Shown here piece after piece: positions 14,484-15,954 of a stretch of 15,954 nucleotides of DNA. Position numbers and translations under genes: made by a program. The notes beneath the pieces were generated by a model, which worked only from the letters and a program-made list of their open reading frames with translations, did no database searches and was not told where the DNA came from. This DNA is from Thiosocius sp963719025. GTDB taxonomy: Bacteria; Pseudomonadota; Gammaproteobacteria; Chromatiales; Chromatiaceae. Each line of letters starts with the position of its first letter. Positions within the stretch are counted from its first letter, which is position 1. Where the stretch lies: the NCBI GenBank assembly GCA_963719025.1, contig CAVRBK010000012.1, forward strand, positions 1 through 15,954, read 5' to 3'.

Positions 14484-15954
14484 GCATGGCGCCGATCCCG
14501 GGCGAATGGGGCGCGCAGCGCGCCGGGCGCCCTTCAGACGGCTCGCCCTGAGCCTGCTGATGCTGTTCGGGAGCGCCGTTGCCTGGGCGGACCCGCAGCC
14601 GTCCGGATTGCGCCTGATCGGCGCGGATGGCGCAGACGCGCTGTATGCGCCGCAGTTGCGCACCGATGTTGCGATCAAGGTCAGCGGCATGCTGGCAAGG
14701 GTGCGGGTGCAGCAACGCTTCAGCAATCCCAGCGAGGCCTGGGTTGAGGGGGTCTATGTCTTCCCGCTGCCCGATGATGCCGCGGTAGACCACCTGCGCA
14801 TGCAGATTGGCGAACGCCTGGTCGAGGGTGAGATCAGGGAGCGTCGACAGGCGCAGCGGGCGTACGACCATGCCCGCGCCAAGGGCCAGGCGGCGAGCCT
14901 GTTGAAGCAGCAACGCGCCAATATCTTCACCACGGCGGTGGCCAACATCCCGCCCGGTGAGTCGATCCTGGTCGAACTCGAATATCAGCAAGCGCTGCGC
15001 TGGCAGAGCGACGCGTTCAGTCTGCGTTTTCCGATGGTTGTGGCGCCACGTTATATCCCCGGCGCGCCCTTGCTCACCGCGGGTGCCGGGTTCTCCGCAG
15101 CGGGCTGGTCGGCGGATACCGATCAGGTGCCCGATGCCGCGCAGATAACGCCGCCGGTCGTCATCGATTCGCAGGTGCCGGCCGATTTCAATCCGGTGAA
15201 CCTGGCGGTCGATCTCGATGCCGGTATGCCGCTTTCGCGGGTCGAAAGCCTGTATCACCCGGTAGCGACCGAGCAGGTGGCCGAAGGTCGCTACCGGGTG
15301 AGCTTGCGCGCAGGTCGGGTGCCGGCCGATCGTGATTTCGTGTTGCGCTGGCGGCCCCGCCTGAGCGATCAGCCGCAGGCCGCACTGTTTTCCGAACAGT
15401 GGAAGGATCGGCACTATGCGCTGCTGATGTTGATGCCGCCGCAGGCCACCATGGTGCCCGAGGACATGCGGCGCGAGTTGATCCTGGTCGTCGATACCTC
15501 CGGCTCGATGCATGGCGCATCGATCGAGCAGGCGCGCGCGGCGTTGCTCAGTGCGCTGGACAGGCTTGGCCCGGACGACTGTTTCAATGTCATCCAGTTC
15601 AACAGCGATACGCAGGCCTTGTTCCGGCAGGCGCAGTCGGCCGATGCGGCCAACCTGGCGAAGGCCCGCCGGTATGTGCAGAGGCTGCAGGCCGATGGCG
15701 GCACCGAGATGCTGCCGGCCCTGCGCTTCGCCCTGGCCGACGCGCAACCGGACGGGCTGCTACGCCAGGTGGTTTTTATCACCGACGGCGCGGTCGGCAA
15801 CGAGCAGGCCCTGTTCGAGCTGATAGAGGGTTCGCTGGGCGACAGTCGGCTGTTCACCGTGGGTATCGGATCAGCCCCCAATGCGCTGTTCATGAAACGC
15901 GCCGCCAGGTTTGGACGCGGCACCTTTACTTTCATCGGCGACACCGGCGAGGTG
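14470..15954 (+). CDS. Marine proteobacterial sortase target protein (VIT and VWA domains), 3' end outside window
   Basis: Surface protein predicted to be processed by the dedicated class of proteobacterial sortase. The ATG at 14470 follows AAGGAG by about eight bases; 495 codons are in the window, with no stop. An Arg-rich N-terminus leads into a signal peptide (RRLALSLLMLFGSAVAWA, cleavage before DPQP, about residue 42). The VIT domain covers about 50-185 (VRVQQRFSNPSEAWVEGVYV; ANIFTTAVANIPPGE). The VWA domain starts near 335: MIDAS DTSGSM (Asp342), Thr412 in GGTEM and Asp439 in VVFITDGAVGN, all metal-binding positions intact. A C-terminal sorting signal and the sortase gene would be expected just past the edge. 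Divergent pdsR/pdsS support the assignment. Confidence 0.92.
   Translation, partial: MCRAEHGADPGRMGRAARRAPFRRLALSLLMLFGSAVAWADPQPSGLRLIGADGADALYAPQLRTDVAIKVSGMLARVRVQQRFSNPSEAWVEGVYVFPLPDDAAVDHLRMQIGERLVEGEIRERRQAQRAYDHARAKGQAASLLKQQRANIFTTAVANIPPGESILVELEYQQALRWQSDAFSLRFPMVVAPRYIPGAPLLTAGAGFSAAGWSADTDQVPDAAQITPPVVIDSQVPADFNPVNLAVDLDAGMPLSRVESLYHPVATEQVAEGRYRVSLRAGRVPADRDFVLRWRPRLSDQPQAALFSEQWKDRHYALLMLMPPQATMVPEDMRRELILVVDTSGSMHGASIEQARAALLSALDRLGPDDCFNVIQFNSDTQALFRQAQSADAANLAKARRYVQRLQADGGTEMLPALRFALADAQPDGLLRQVVFITDGAVGNEQALFELIEGSLGDSRLFTVGIGSAPNALFMKRAARFGRGTFTFIGDTGEV
15256..15300. repeat. Perfect 15-bp inverted repeat inside the sortase target gene
   Basis: CACCCGGTAGCGACC (15256-15270) and GGTCGCTACCGGGTG (15286-15300) are exact reverse complements around a 15-base spacer. 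The repeat lies between the VIT and VWA coding parts and would give a very stable RNA hairpin within the open frame (it encodes YHPVATEQVAEGRYRVSL). There is no T run, so it does not look like a terminator. Confidence 0.85.

Noticed and set aside
14200..15747. 515-aa minus-strand ORF
   Set aside because: Antisense of the VIT/VWA target protein; composition is Arg/His/Gln-rich with no domain, while the plus strand carries a complete MIDAS.
1..15954. Search for tRNA, rRNA, CRISPR arrays, transposase genes and integrase sites
   Set aside because: No cloverleaf ends, conserved rRNA stretches, regularly spaced repeats or transposase motifs were visible in any frame.

Overview
The window looks like chromosomal DNA of a free-living, probably marine or aquatic gammaproteobacterium. 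The main evidence is a proteobacterial dedicated sortase (Pds) locus at the right end. It has a sensor kinase and response regulator on the minus strand, and divergent from them a VIT/VWA surface protein of the 'marine proteobacterial sortase target' type. The right two thirds is visibly GC-rich. The left third (about 1-5250) is less so.

Left region (1-5260) is a decayed accessory cluster. On the minus strand are the start of a gene running off the left edge and a sulfotransferase. Divergent from them on the plus strand are four closely spaced genes: a 253-aa protein I cannot name (Cys-rich, perhaps U32-like), an aspartyl/asparaginyl beta-hydroxylase-like 2OG-Fe(II) oxygenase, a tryptophan-halogenase-family flavoprotein, and a methylenetetrahydrofolate-reductase-like protein. 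All five longer genes are broken by one- or two-base indels, many in short homopolymers. The protein stays recognisable across each shift by changing frame. This could be very recent inactivation of one functional unit, or local poor sequence quality. The genes to the right show no such shifts.

Boundary (5246-5750). A 30-bp inverted repeat with one mismatch follows the MetF-like gene. Next comes the 5' part of a TPR gene, which runs head-on into the 5' part of a multi-pass membrane protein gene on the other strand. Both lack their 3' ends, so 5725-5750 is a rearrangement or assembly junction.

Middle (6645-10774), all minus strand: an ABC-2 exporter (permease plus ATPase), a 78-aa conserved-looking protein, a D-hexose-6-phosphate mutarotase, and a charged periplasmic protein with a strong terminator behind it.

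Right (10881-15954): a small membrane protein, then the Pds kinase and regulator two bases apart, a 353-bp divergent spacer, a 61-aa ORF, and the sortase target protein, which is cut by the window end. The sortase itself would lie beyond the edge. No tRNA, rRNA, CRISPR array or recognisable transposase was seen.
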